Notes under the pieces: model-generated
What the model was told of the DNA's origin: nothing
Databases searched by the model: none
The model's input: only the letters and a program-made list of their open reading frames with translations
Position numbers and translations under genes: made by a program
Shown: piece by piece, positions 45,268-53,709 of the stretch
Position numbering within the stretch: position 1 is the stretch's first letter
How the letters are laid out: each line of letters starts with the position of its first letter
Source of the DNA: Amycolatopsis benzoatilytica AK 16/65
GTDB lineage: Bacteria > Actinomycetota > Actinomycetes > Mycobacteriales > Pseudonocardiaceae
DNA: 64,000 nucleotides
Assembly (NCBI RefSeq): GCF_000383915.1
Contig: NZ_KB912942.1
Coordinates: forward strand, 1,000,506-1,064,505
Reading direction: 5' to 3'

Positions 45268-45868
45268 CCGCGCCGAGCATCCGCAAGACCAGTTCGCCGT
45301 ACTCTTTGCCCAGCTCAGCGGGCGTCTGCCGACTCCGCTCGCTGTACCAGCGGGCCACGTCGACGCCCAGCGACAGCACCGCGCGGGCGGCGATCCCGAT
45401 GTCGGACACCGAGAACGCGCCGGACTCCACGCCCTCCGCGATCACCTCGCGCACCCGCTTCTCGATCTGCCGCCGCAGTTCGGCGACGACCTGGTATTCC
45501 TTCTCCGGCAAGGCGTTCAGCTCGTACTGCACCACTCGGGCGACGGTGTGGCGCCGCGCGTGCCAGGAGACGAAATCCTCGACGAGCATCCGCATCCGCG
45601 CCGCCGGGTCGGTCTCGCGGGCGAGGACGTCCTCGACCAGGCCGAGCGTCTGTTCGTGGCCGTTGCGGCTGATCGCGAAAAGCAGCGCGGCCTTGGAAGG
45701 GAAGTGCACGTACAGCGCGGCCGGGCTCATCCCGGCCGCGCTGGCGATGTCGCGCGTGGTGGTGGCGTGGTAGCCGCGCTCGGCGAACGACTCCACCCCG
45801 GCCAGCATGAGGCGGCGCGCGGTTTCGGGCTGCACGTCGGGCCACAGGTCGGCCGAGAGCGTGGTCAT
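45260..45868 (-). CDS. TetR-family regulator
   Basis: 202 aa. HTH RRLMLAGVESFAERGYHATTTRDIASAAGMSPAALYVHFPSKAALL; C-terminal domain with WHARRHTVARVVQYELNALPEKEYQVVAELRRQIEKRV, the form common in acyl-CoA-responsive TetR regulators. Its upstream gap to the amidohydrolase (45869-45982) contains TAAGCGCTCGCTCA at about 45928-45941, arms TAAGCG/CGCTCA, a typical operator shape. Targets unknown. Confidence 0.85.
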   Translation of the reverse strand: MTTLSADLWPDVQPETARRLMLAGVESFAERGYHATTTRDIASAAGMSPAALYVHFPSKAALLFAISRNGHEQTLGLVEDVLARETDPAARMRMLVEDFVSWHARRHTVARVVQYELNALPEKEYQVVAELRRQIEKRVREVIAEGVESGAFSVSDIGIAARAVLSLGVDVARWYSERSRQTPAELGKEYGELVLRMLGAVS

Positions 45869-45982
45869 CCGGCGATCCTCCTCCAGTCCGCGCCGGCCGG
45901 TGGTCCGGTCCGTCGTCCGGACCAGTGTAAGCGCTCGCTCAGCGCTGGACCGGACGACCGGCGGCCCGCCGAAGCGGGTCGT

Positions 45983-47191
45983 TCACCGCAGGACGCCGGA
46001 CTGGACGACGTGCCGGACGCGGGCCGGGTCGGCGAGCACGGCGAGGTCGGCGACCGGATCGCCGTCGACGACGACCAGGTCGGCGTGGGCGCCGACGCGC
46101 AGCGTGCCGATTTCGCCCGCCATGCCGAGCAGTTCGGCGGCGACGCTCGTCGCCGAACGGATCACGTCCAGCGGGGCCTGGACCTGACCGCGGATCCGGA
46201 ATTCCTCGTTCTGATGCCGGTGCATGCCGCCGAGAAGATCGGTGCCGTAGGCGATCTTCACGCCGCCGCGGTGCGCGGTTTCCAGCGCCGCCAGCCCGGC
46301 GGTCAGCACCTCGTCCACCTTGCGCCAGCTGCTTTCCGGCAGCCCGAACTCGCGGCCTTCGGTTTTCAACGCCCAGTAGGTGACCAGGGTCGGCACCAGA
46401 AACGCGTCGCGCTCCAGAAACTCCGGCACATTCGACTCGTCGATCAGGTTGCCGTGCTCGATCGAGCGGATCCCGGCGTGCAGTGCGCGGCTGACCGCGC
46501 GTGCGGTGTAGGCGTGCGCGGCGACGTAGCGGTTGGCGGCGTCGGCTTCCTCGACGATGGCGCGCAGTTCCTCGGCGGAGTACTGGGTCGAGTCGATCCG
46601 GTCGGTCGGCGACGCGACGCCGCCGCCGGCCATCACCTTGAGGTGGTGCGCGCCTTTGCGGAGTTCGTCGCGGGCGGCGGCGCGCACCGCGTCGACGCCG
46701 TCGGCGATCCGGCCCAGCCCCGCGCAGCACTGGTGCGCGTCTCGCACTTGAGTGCCGCGCGGACGGGAGTCGCCGTGCCCGCCGGTCTGGCTCAGCGCCT
46801 TGCCGCAGAAGGCCAGTCGCGGGCCGCGGATGAGTCCTTCGGCCTGCGCGTCGGCCAATCCGAAGTCGGCGCCGGAGGCGTCGCGGACGGTGGTGAATCC
46901 GCGGTCGAGCATCTGCCCCATGATCCGTGCCGCGTGCGCGGTGGCGTAGGACGGCGACCAGGACGGCAACGCGCCCAGGTCGGCGGTGGCCGCGGTGACA
47001 TGCACATGCGCGTCGATCAGTCCGGGCAGGACGGTGGCTCCGGCCAGCTCGACGATCCGCGTGTCGGCGGGCGCGGAGAGCGCGGGGCCGACCTCGGCGA
47101 TGCGGCCGTCGGCGCAGAGCAGGTCGCCTTCGGTGCAGTCGCCGGTTTCGACGTCGAGCAGCTTCCCGGAACGCAGCAGCAGAGCGGTCAC
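45983..47191 (-). CDS. Metal-dependent amidohydrolase
   Basis: 402 aa from a GTG at 47191 with GGAGG upstream. The amidohydrolase metal set is complete: VLPGLIDAHVHV (HxH), HHLKVMAGGGV (bridging Lys region), AAHAYTARA and SIEHGNLIDE (His ligands) and AYGTDLLGG (Asp). It resembles imidazolonepropionase-like or prolidase-type hydrolases of small amides or lactams. Overlaps the GAF gene by four bases and is co-transcribed with the GAF and MFS genes, suggesting it processes what the transporter brings in. Confidence 0.9.
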   Translation of the reverse strand: MTALLLRSGKLLDVETGDCTEGDLLCADGRIAEVGPALSAPADTRIVELAGATVLPGLIDAHVHVTAATADLGALPSWSPSYATAHAARIMGQMLDRGFTTVRDASGADFGLADAQAEGLIRGPRLAFCGKALSQTGGHGDSRPRGTQVRDAHQCCAGLGRIADGVDAVRAAARDELRKGAHHLKVMAGGGVASPTDRIDSTQYSAEELRAIVEEADAANRYVAAHAYTARAVSRALHAGIRSIEHGNLIDESNVPEFLERDAFLVPTLVTYWALKTEGREFGLPESSWRKVDEVLTAGLAALETAHRGGVKIAYGTDLLGGMHRHQNEEFRIRGQVQAPLDVIRSATSVAAELLGMAGEIGTLRVGAHADLVVVDGDPVADLAVLADPARVRHVVQSGVLR

Positions 47192-47652
47192 GGTTTCGGT
47201 TCCTCCTGGGTGTTGTCGAGGCGCTGGACCAGTTCGGCCAGCGCGGGAACAGCCGCCGTCGCGAGCTTCGCGGCCCGCTGGACGTCGGCGGGCCGGTAAG
47301 CCTGCTCGGCGTCGAGCACCGCGAGTGCGCCCAGAACGGTGCCGTCCTCGGCGACGACTGGCACGTTGATCACCGAACCGCAGCCGAGTTCGGCGATGAG
47401 CGAGTGGTCGGCGAAGACCTCGCGGACCGAAGCGGGGTCGGGCCCGAAGAAGGGTTCTTGCCCTCGGATGCAGCGATCCAGCCACTCCGCGGAGACGTCG
47501 GCGGACGATTTCTCCCCGCCGACCGGGTACTGCTCGGGCAGGTTGCTGTGCGCCCGGTGCAGCACCTGCCGGCCGGGCAGCCAGGCGAGGACGGTGAAGA
47601 GCCGGAACCCGATTTCGCGCCGGACCTGTTGCTCCACAGTGGACAGTTTCAT
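47188..47652 (-). CDS. GAF-domain protein
   Basis: 154 aa from an ATG at 47652. One GAF-like domain: FADHSLIAELGCGSVINVPVVAEDGTVLGALAVLDAEQAYRPADV. The N-terminus (MKLSTVEQQVRREIGFRLFTVLAWLPG) opens the same domain. No output domain. Sits between MFS and amidohydrolase genes with 4-bp overlaps at both ends, so it probably binds the pathway's small molecule. Role not known. Confidence 0.85.
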   Translation of the reverse strand: MKLSTVEQQVRREIGFRLFTVLAWLPGRQVLHRAHSNLPEQYPVGGEKSSADVSAEWLDRCIRGQEPFFGPDPASVREVFADHSLIAELGCGSVINVPVVAEDGTVLGALAVLDAEQAYRPADVQRAAKLATAAVPALAELVQRLDNTQEEPKP

Positions 47653-49028
47653 TCGGCGACCGTCTTGCTGGCGACGGTTTCCGTAAGGTCTTCCAGCGAG
47701 CGGCCGGCCGTGGACAGGCCGAAGACCAGCGTGGCGACCACGCCGACGGCGAGCACTGCGGTCGTCATGCCGAACACGCCGGCGAAGCCGAGCGACGCGG
47801 CGAAGACGCCGATAACCGACGGCGCGATGATGCTGCCGACCCGGCCGAACGCGCTGGACAGACCGGTCCCGGACGCGCGGATCCAGGTCGGGAACACCTC
47901 CGGGGTGTAGGAGTAGACCGCCGCGTAGGTGCCGTTGAGGAAGAAGGAGAGGACCGCGGCCGCGGTCGTGATCGTGGCCGGGTCCGTCATCTGCGACATC
48001 CAGAAGGCACTGCCCGCGGCCCCGGCGAGGTAGAGCGCGATGGTGTTCTTGCGGTCGAGGATCTCGCCCAGCCATGCCGCCGAGAAGTACCCCGGCACCT
48101 GCGCGACGTAGATGATGAGCGAGAACTCGAAACTCTTCGTGACGGTGATGCCGCGCTGCACCAGCAGGGTCGGGATCCAGGTGAAGAAACCGTAGTAGGA
48201 GAAGGTGATCACGAACCAGATCAGCCAGGTGATCGCGGTGCGCCGGGCCATCCGTCCGCTCCACAGGAACCGCAGCGCGGAGAACAAGCCGATCTTGCGC
48301 GCCGCCGCCGGAGTGTCCACTGTGGTCTCCGGGATCGGTGGCAAGGGGGCACGGGTCGCTGCTTGCACCTTGCGCTCGAGGTCGAGCACGACCTGTTCGG
48401 CTTCCGCGGTCCGGCCGTTGGCGAGCAGGTACCGCGGGGATTCCGGCAATGCCCGCCGCCACCACAGCAGCATCACGATCGGCACGGCGGTGACCACCTG
48501 CGCCCAGCGCCAGCCGTCGGGCAGCGGCTGCACCACGAAGTTGCCGAGCAGCGCCGCGCCGACGAAGCCGAAGGAGAAGAACCCGGCCAGCGCGCCGACG
48601 AACCACCCGCGTCGGGCCGCTGGAACGAACTCGGAAAGGTAGGGCGCGATGATCGCGCTCTCCGCGCCCGCGCCGAAACCGGCCAGCACCCGGGCGGCGA
48701 GGAAGACCTCGTACCCCGGGGCCGCTGCCGCGACGATGGAGAACACGGCGTAGACGGCCAGCGCCCACATCATCACCTGGCGCCGGCCGATCCGGTCTCC
48801 GAGCAGGCCGGCGCAGGTGGCGCCGAAGAGGAAGCCGAACGGGGCCGCCGAACCGATCAGGCCGAGCTGGGCGTTGGTCAGGCCCCATTCGTGGTGCACG
48901 CTCGGCAGCAGGAAGGCCACCACGGCGGAGTCCAGTCCGTCGAAGGTGTAGCCGAGGCCGCCGATCAACAGCAAGAAGTAGTGCGGCCGGCTCAGCGGAA
49001 GCCGGTCCAGTCGGGCTAGCAGGGACAC
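47649..49028 (-). CDS. Major facilitator superfamily transporter
   Basis: 459 aa from a GTG at 49028, with GGAGG six bases upstream; an earlier frame extension spans the AT-rich promoter and was rejected. Twelve transmembrane helices, first loop motif LLGDRIGRRQVMMWALAVYA and sixth-helix GRVGSIIAPSVIGV are the AAHS/sugar-porter style. A central cytoplasmic segment lies near residues 195-250. Likely an importer for an aromatic acid or organic anion. First gene of the MFS-GAF-amidohydrolase operon, divergent from RpiR. Confidence 0.9.
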   Translation of the reverse strand: MSLLARLDRLPLSRPHYFLLLIGGLGYTFDGLDSAVVAFLLPSVHHEWGLTNAQLGLIGSAAPFGFLFGATCAGLLGDRIGRRQVMMWALAVYAVFSIVAAAAPGYEVFLAARVLAGFGAGAESAIIAPYLSEFVPAARRGWFVGALAGFFSFGFVGAALLGNFVVQPLPDGWRWAQVVTAVPIVMLLWWRRALPESPRYLLANGRTAEAEQVVLDLERKVQAATRAPLPPIPETTVDTPAAARKIGLFSALRFLWSGRMARRTAITWLIWFVITFSYYGFFTWIPTLLVQRGITVTKSFEFSLIIYVAQVPGYFSAAWLGEILDRKNTIALYLAGAAGSAFWMSQMTDPATITTAAAVLSFFLNGTYAAVYSYTPEVFPTWIRASGTGLSSAFGRVGSIIAPSVIGVFAASLGFAGVFGMTTAVLAVGVVATLVFGLSTAGRSLEDLTETVASKTVAE

Positions 49029-49201
49029 GAGGTGCCTCCAGGGGGAGTCGTAGCACCGAACGAAGTGGTAGGCAAGATATACTGCATTTTGTCGATTCTG
49101 CAATGTCTGTTGCATGTTGATCAGCCGTGACACGATGTGGACGCGCGGTGGCGCAGGCACCCGCGCAGGTCAGCGCCGCGACGGCCGACGAGAGGAACGC
49201 G
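49029..49201. promoter_or_regulatory. AT-rich divergent promoter region (MFS operon / RpiR)
   Basis: 173 bases with TATACT at 49077-49082 on the + strand, and TGCATTTTGTCGATTCTGCA nearby (inverted TGCA arms), then further TGCAA/TGCAT halves. This is the only AT-rich stretch of the region, likely holding both promoters and the RpiR operator. Confidence 0.45.
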
Positions 49202-50086
49202 ATGTCCACGACCAGTGCGGCCGGGGACCCCGACGGGTTCGAATCGTGGCTCCGGGGCCGGGTGCCCGAAAGGGGACTGCGGACCAAAGGCGCTTCCGTG
49301 CTCGAAGTACTGCTGACGCAGCCCCGGCGGGCCTCCTACAGTTCGGCTGCCGAGGCTGCCGACCTGGCCGGCGTCAACGTCGCGACGGTCAGCCGGACCG
49401 CGCAGGCCCTCGGCTTCCGCGGCTGGTCCGACCTGCAGCACGAACTGCGGGCGCGCTACCTGTCTTCGCTCAGTGCCCCGGACGTCGCCGCCGCGCAGCG
49501 CACCGACGGCGACCTGGGCACCGCGTCGCTGGGCCGGGACCTGGAATCGCTGGCCCTGCTGGCCCGCCGGCTGGACGAAACCCAGATCCGGGTGATCGCC
49601 GACGCGATCGCGCACACCCGGCGAACGCTGGTCGTCGCCAACGGCAGCTATGTCGCGGTCGGTTCTGCGTTGGGGCACAACGTGCGGCTCGCCGGCTACG
49701 ACGCCACCGTGGTGCGCGACGACGCCGACCTGGCCAACCACCTGTCGCGGATCGAACCCGGCGACGTGCTGGTCGCGATCAGCTTCTGGCGGCTGTATCA
49801 GAGCACGGTGACCGCCGCCGAGGAGGCGCACAGCCGCGGCGCCCGGGTGTTCGTGCTTACCGACGCGGCCAGCCCGGCGCTTGCCGCGGCCGCCGAGCAG
49901 GTCGTGCTCATCCCGGCCGAAGGAGTCGCGTTTTTCCCTTCCCTGGTACCGGGATTGGCGGTCGCGCAGGCCATCGTCGCGCATCTGTCCGCCCTCGACC
50001 CCGAGCGGACCCGCGCGTCGATCGAGGCAGCCGAGGCGCAATGGTCCCGCTTCGGGCTGATGCATCGTCAGCCGCGGCGCGGCTGA
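49202..50086 (+). CDS. MurR/RpiR-family regulator
   Basis: 294 aa from an ATG at 49202 with GAGAGG upstream. N-terminal HTH_6 (RTKGASVLEVLLTQPRRASYSSAAEAADLAGVNVATVSRTAQALGF) and C-terminal SIS domain (TLVVANGSYVAVGSALGHN, VLVAISFWRLYQSTVTAAEEAHSRG), the normal RpiR layout. The ligand is usually a sugar phosphate, though here the divergent amidohydrolase operon suggests another catabolite. The lipoprotein gene follows on the other strand eight bases away. Confidence 0.9.
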   Translation: MSTTSAAGDPDGFESWLRGRVPERGLRTKGASVLEVLLTQPRRASYSSAAEAADLAGVNVATVSRTAQALGFRGWSDLQHELRARYLSSLSAPDVAAAQRTDGDLGTASLGRDLESLALLARRLDETQIRVIADAIAHTRRTLVVANGSYVAVGSALGHNVRLAGYDATVVRDDADLANHLSRIEPGDVLVAISFWRLYQSTVTAAEEAHSRGARVFVLTDAASPALAAAAEQVVLIPAEGVAFFPSLVPGLAVAQAIVAHLSALDPERTRASIEAAEAQWSRFGLMHRQPRRG

Positions 50087-50093
50087 GCGCCGG

Positions 50094-50684
50094 TCACTGC
50101 GCGGACGCGCTCGCCAGCCCGCCGATCAGTTTCGTCAGATCCTCCATCGACGCGTCGGACCGTCCGAGCCGGACGACGAGCGTCGGGTATTCCGCCTTCG
50201 CTGGCTTGCTCAACGTGACGATCGCGATCGGCTCGTTCCACCGCTTGCAGCTGTTGGTGCACTCGTAATACTCCTGCGAGAACACCGCGGCCGGGCCGAG
50301 CTTGGTCTGCTGCTGGACGAGCCCGATCGGATGCGCGACGTCTTCGACGGTCCGGTAGATGCCGTGCCGGCCGTTGCCGATCTGCCTGTTCGCGTTGGGC
50401 GGGATGGTGCAGTTGCTCGCGACCGCCTCGATCGAGGTTTCGTTGCGCAGCGAGTAGCGCACTTGCGGACAGGGCGAGGTGTCGCCGGTGGCGCGCACCG
50501 TCTCGATGCCGACCCCCGGCTGGTCGATCTGCAGGCTGAACGCGAGTCGTCCGTCGACCACTGTCACCGAGGACAGCTCAGTGTCGGGATCGGCCGCGTT
50601 CGCGCAGCCGGTCAAGATTGTCGCGGACACGGCAGAGATCCCGACCGCGACGGCGAGTGTGCGGAGTCGGGGAGGAGTGGTCAT
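50094..50684 (-). CDS. Putative lipoprotein of unknown function
   Basis: 196 aa from an ATG at 50684. Lipobox ILTGCANA after a hydrophobic signal (LAVAVGISAVSATILTGC), so it is probably tethered to the membrane. Mature part has four Cys (PCPQVRY, NCTIPP, ECTNSCKRW) that could pair. No named family recognised. It lies five bases downstream of a TetR gene on the same strand and may be its target or an unrelated neighbour. Confidence 0.75.
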   Translation of the reverse strand: MTTPPRLRTLAVAVGISAVSATILTGCANAADPDTELSSVTVVDGRLAFSLQIDQPGVGIETVRATGDTSPCPQVRYSLRNETSIEAVASNCTIPPNANRQIGNGRHGIYRTVEDVAHPIGLVQQQTKLGPAAVFSQEYYECTNSCKRWNEPIAIVTLSKPAKAEYPTLVVRLGRSDASMEDLTKLIGGLASASAQ

Positions 50685-50689
50685 GCGCC

Positions 50690-51295
50690 TCAGACGGTGG
50701 TTCGCGCAGGGACGTTCCCGCGGTGAGGTTCTTCGCCCGGCCAGTTCGCCAGCGCGAAGTCCAGCACGTCCAGCGACCGGTGCCAGGACGCCTCGACGTC
50801 GCCGGAAAGGTCGAACGCGCCGGCTGCTTCCAGGCTGACGAACCCGTGCAACGTGCTGGAAAGCATTCGCACCGCGTGGTTCTCCTCCGGCTCCGCCAAT
50901 CCGTACGCGCGCAGCAGTGCCCTGGACATCCGGGAGTGCCGGACGGCCGCGCTGTTCGCGGCGGTTTCGTAGTCCAGCCGGAGCCGTGCGGCGGTGTAGC
51001 GCCCGGGATGCGCGCGGGCGTAGTCGCGGTAGGCGCCCGCGTATGCGACGAGCGCGTCTTTGCCCGAGCGCCCGGCGATCGCGTCGGCGACCTGGTCGGC
51101 CATCTCTTCCAGCGCGAGCAGGGCAGTCTTGACTCGCAGTTCGTCGATATTGCGCACGTGCGCGTACAAGCTCGGGACGGTCACGCCGAAGTGCCGCGCG
51201 ACCGCGGACACGGTCAGGTTGTCGAACCCGATCTCGTCCGCCATGTCCGCCGCCGCTGCGACCAGCCGCTCGACGGTCAGCCCAGCCCGTGCCAT
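50690..51295 (-). CDS. TetR-family regulator (WHG-type C-terminus)
   Basis: 201 aa from an ATG at 51295 preceded by GGAGCGG (a TTG four codons earlier is also in frame). HTH: LVAAAADMADEIGFDNLTVSAVARHFGVTVPSLYAHVRNIDEL. C-terminal half SSTLHGFVSLEAAGAFDLSGDVEASWHRSLDVL is the TetR_C_33/WHG layout. Divergent from the FBP protein gene; the 68-base gap has TTGCC-N11-GGCAA and the 12-bp palindrome GGCAAGCTTGCC, likely operators. Confidence 0.85.
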   Translation of the reverse strand: MARAGLTVERLVAAAADMADEIGFDNLTVSAVARHFGVTVPSLYAHVRNIDELRVKTALLALEEMADQVADAIAGRSGKDALVAYAGAYRDYARAHPGRYTAARLRLDYETAANSAAVRHSRMSRALLRAYGLAEPEENHAVRMLSSTLHGFVSLEAAGAFDLSGDVEASWHRSLDVLDFALANWPGEEPHRGNVPARTTV

Positions 51296-51327
51296 CGCCC
51301 GCTCCAAACCTAATACATTTAAGAATT

Positions 51328-51354
51328 TGCCATCTACCTATAGGCAAGCTTGCC
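51328..51354. promoter_or_regulatory. Candidate TetR operator: TTGCC-N-GGCAAGCTTGCC
   Basis: GGCAAGCTTGCC (51343-51354) is a perfect 12-bp palindrome, ten bases before the FBP ATG. TTGCC at 51328-51332 makes a second inverted pair with the same GGCAA, around CTATAG. Confidence 0.5.
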
Positions 51355-51363
51355 GTGCGAAGC

Positions 51364-51858
51364 ATGGAACCGATCGCCGAACACGTCCTCCGCGCGTCGT
51401 TCATCAACGCCTCGAAGGGCGAGGCCGCACGGATGAACCTGCCCCGCGACTTCGCCGAGACCGCCTGGTCTGACCTGGACTTTCTCGGCTGGCACGACCC
51501 TGGCGCGCGGGAACGGGCCTGGCTGGTCGCCGAGCGCGACGGGCAGGTCGTCGGGCTCTCGCTGCGAGTAGCGCCGCCGGGCTCCCGCGGGTTCACCGCG
51601 CGCAGCATGTGCTCGATGTGCCTGACCACGCGCACTGGTGGCGGCGTGACGCTGATGACCGCGCGCAAGACCGGCGCGGCCGGTCGCCGGGGCAACTCGG
51701 TGGGTCAGTATGTGTGCGCGGACTTGGCCTGCTCGCTGTACGTTCGTGGCCGGAAGCAGTCTGCGGGCGCGCAGTTCGACGAGGCGATGACCGTCGAAGA
51801 CAAGATCGCGCGGCTGCGGCTCAACCTCGAAGCGTTCCTGGACAAGGTCGCCGCCTGA
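51364..51858 (+). CDS. FBP-domain (FusB-like, EF-G-binding) protein
   Basis: 164 aa from an ATG at 51364. N-terminal helical half (EHVLRASFINASKGEAARMNLP) and a C-terminal four-Cys zinc finger, CSMC near residue 80 and CADLAC about 37 residues later, the organisation of FusB/FusC and related FBP proteins that bind elongation factor G and free it from stalled ribosomes. Actinobacterial members are mostly uncharacterised and do not all confer fusidic acid resistance. Ends one base before the convergent TetR gene. Confidence 0.85.
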   Translation: MEPIAEHVLRASFINASKGEAARMNLPRDFAETAWSDLDFLGWHDPGARERAWLVAERDGQVVGLSLRVAPPGSRGFTARSMCSMCLTTRTGGGVTLMTARKTGAAGRRGNSVGQYVCADLACSLYVRGRKQSAGAQFDEAMTVEDKIARLRLNLEAFLDKVAA

Positions 51859-52455
51859 TCAGCGGACGGCGGCTTTCAGTGCCGCTTCGATCGTGGTGGT
51901 CAGCACGTCGAGGTAGGCGTCGTCGCTGAGGTCGGCGGTAATCAGGATCCGGAATCCCAGCGGCGCGATCAGCAGGTCCGAGGCCAGTTCGAAGTCCAGC
52001 CCGGCGGGCAGCTCGCCGCGATCGATCGCCGACTGCAGCATCGCGCGCGCTACTGCCCGGCGCGGCCCGGCGACGTCGTGGCGCAGCACTTCGCCGAACG
52101 CGTCGGTCCGCCGGGATTCGGCAAGCAGGCCCGGACCGATCCGGTTGACCGTCGGGCCGGACAGCTGACCGCGCAGCGTGGCGAGATACTCGCGCAGGTC
52201 GGAGCGCAGGGAACCGGTGTCCGGGACGACCGGCAGGGTTCGTTCGACCGACTGCCGAACCAGTTCGGTGATCATCTCCAGCTTTGACGGCCAGCGCCGG
52301 TACAGCGCGGCCTTGCCGACCCCGGCGCGCCGGGCGATCGCTTCCATCGACAGCCCCGCGTAGCCCGACTCCGCGAGTTCGGCGAAGACCGCGTCGGAGA
52401 TCGCGTCCGTCACCCTCGACTGCAGCGTCTTGCCTGTTCCCCGCGTGGTTCCCAT
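51859..52455 (-). CDS. TetR-family regulator of the alpha/beta hydrolase
   Basis: 198 aa. HTH: RVTDAISDAVFAELAESGYAGLSMEAIARRAGVGKAALYRRWPSKLEM, with a TetR_C_16-like C-terminus (LRSDLREYLATLRGQLSG). Divergent from the alpha/beta hydrolase; the 105-base gap holds two GGAACG-N4-CGTTCC sites, so it probably represses itself and the hydrolase. Confidence 0.88.
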   Translation of the reverse strand: MGTTRGTGKTLQSRVTDAISDAVFAELAESGYAGLSMEAIARRAGVGKAALYRRWPSKLEMITELVRQSVERTLPVVPDTGSLRSDLREYLATLRGQLSGPTVNRIGPGLLAESRRTDAFGEVLRHDVAGPRRAVARAMLQSAIDRGELPAGLDFELASDLLIAPLGFRILITADLSDDAYLDVLTTTIEAALKAAVR

Positions 52456-52475
52456 CGCCGCATTCTAGCCCCAAC

Positions 52476-52537
52476 GGAACGGTTGCGTTCCGTTTGGTTC
52501 TGGTGCTAGCTTGCGACGAATGGAACGGAACCGTTCC
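52476..52537. promoter_or_regulatory. Two GGAACG-N4-CGTTCC operators
   Basis: Site 1 at 52476-52491 (GGAACGGTTGCGTTCC) and site 2 at 52522-52537 (GGAACGGAACCGTTCC), centres 46 bp apart. Site 2 extends to a 17-bp perfect palindrome AACGGAACCGTTCCGTT (52524-52540). They flank the two promoters. Confidence 0.85.
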
Positions 52538-52560
52538 GTTTCACTAGGAAGGGGACTGTC

Positions 52561-53709
52561 GTGAAGTTCCTCTACGAGGACGAGTCCTTCTCGTTCGAAG
52601 CCCTGCGCGCCGCCGGATACGCCAGCTACTCCGGCGCCGAGCTCGGCGAAGTCCTCGTCACCTGTCGCCGGATCCCGGAAGGCGACGAGGAAGCGTGGTC
52701 CGCGGAATGGGCGGCGACCGCGGCACGGGTCGAGCAGGTCGGGCGGGACGCGCTCGCCGCCGGGCACCGGATAAGCGCGCGCGAGGCGCTGCTGCGCGCG
52801 TCGAACTACTACCGGACCGCGGATTTCTACCGGCGGGAGGACCCCGCGAACGACGCCGAGTCCGCTCGCCTGGCCAAGTCGTCGCAGCAGACCTTCGCCG
52901 ACGCCGCCGCGCTGCTCGACCACCCCGCCCGCGCGGTCCGGATCCCGTATCGCGACACGACTCTGCCGGGCTACCTGTTCCTGGTCGACGACTCCGGCGA
53001 GCCCCGCCCGACGGTGCTCTACCACGGCGGCTACGACTCAACCCTCGAAGAGGACTACCTCGCACTGGCCGCCGGCGCTCTCCGGCGCGGTTACCACGTT
53101 CTCGCCTTCGACGGCCCTGGTCAGGGATCGACCGTGCGCGATCAGGGCCTGCACTTCCGTCCGGATTGGGAAGCCGTCGTGACTCCGGTGGTCGATTTCG
53201 CGCTCACTCTGCCCGAAGCCGACGTCACCCGGCTGGCCCTGATCGGCACCAGTCTGGGCGGCTACCTCGCCGCGCGGGCCGCCGCGTTCGAACACCGAAT
53301 CGCCGCCTGCGTGCTGCACGACGGGGTCTACGACGTCCACGAGACTTTCCAGGCGATCGCCGGCGGGGTCCTGGGCCCGCTGACGGCGCAGAGCCCGGGC
53401 GTGCGCTGGGCGGTCCGCAACGGCTTGTGGACGTTCGGCGTCGCCGACGCCGCGGCCTTGGTGCAGGCGGCCGAGGCGTACACGATGGCAGGCATCGCCG
53501 ACCGGATCACCTGCCCGACGTTGGTGCTGGACGCGGAAAACGACCAGTTCTTCGCCGGTCAGCCGCAACGCGTCTACGACGCGCTGACCTGCGAGAAGGA
53601 ACTGATCCTGTTCCGCGAAGCCGAAGGCGGCGGCGAACACTGCCACGAGGGCGCGATCGCGCAGTTCCACCAGTGCACCTTCGACTGGCTGGACACGGTG
53701 CTCAGCTGA
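52561..53709 (+). CDS. Alpha/beta hydrolase, FrsA/DPP-type
   Basis: 382 aa from a GTG. An N-terminal helical cap domain (1-125; FLYEDESFSFEALRAAGYASYSGAELGEVL) precedes the fold: YHGGYDSTLEEDY (oxyanion), nucleophile in LIGTSLGGYLAARA, acid in LDAENDQFF and His in EHCHEGAIA. Related proteins include dihydropseudooxynicotine hydrolase and tannase-like C-C hydrolases. Substrate unknown. Controlled by the divergent TetR. Its end overlaps the convergent VOC gene by eight bases. Confidence 0.88.
   Translation: MKFLYEDESFSFEALRAAGYASYSGAELGEVLVTCRRIPEGDEEAWSAEWAATAARVEQVGRDALAAGHRISAREALLRASNYYRTADFYRREDPANDAESARLAKSSQQTFADAAALLDHPARAVRIPYRDTTLPGYLFLVDDSGEPRPTVLYHGGYDSTLEEDYLALAAGALRRGYHVLAFDGPGQGSTVRDQGLHFRPDWEAVVTPVVDFALTLPEADVTRLALIGTSLGGYLAARAAAFEHRIAACVLHDGVYDVHETFQAIAGGVLGPLTAQSPGVRWAVRNGLWTFGVADAAALVQAAEAYTMAGIADRITCPTLVLDAENDQFFAGQPQRVYDALTCEKELILFREAEGGGEHCHEGAIAQFHQCTFDWLDTVLS

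Noticed and set aside
49215..49240. GGTTCGAATC resembling a tRNA T-loop
   Set aside because: It lies inside the RpiR coding sequence and has no acceptor or D-arm around it; no tRNA found in the window.
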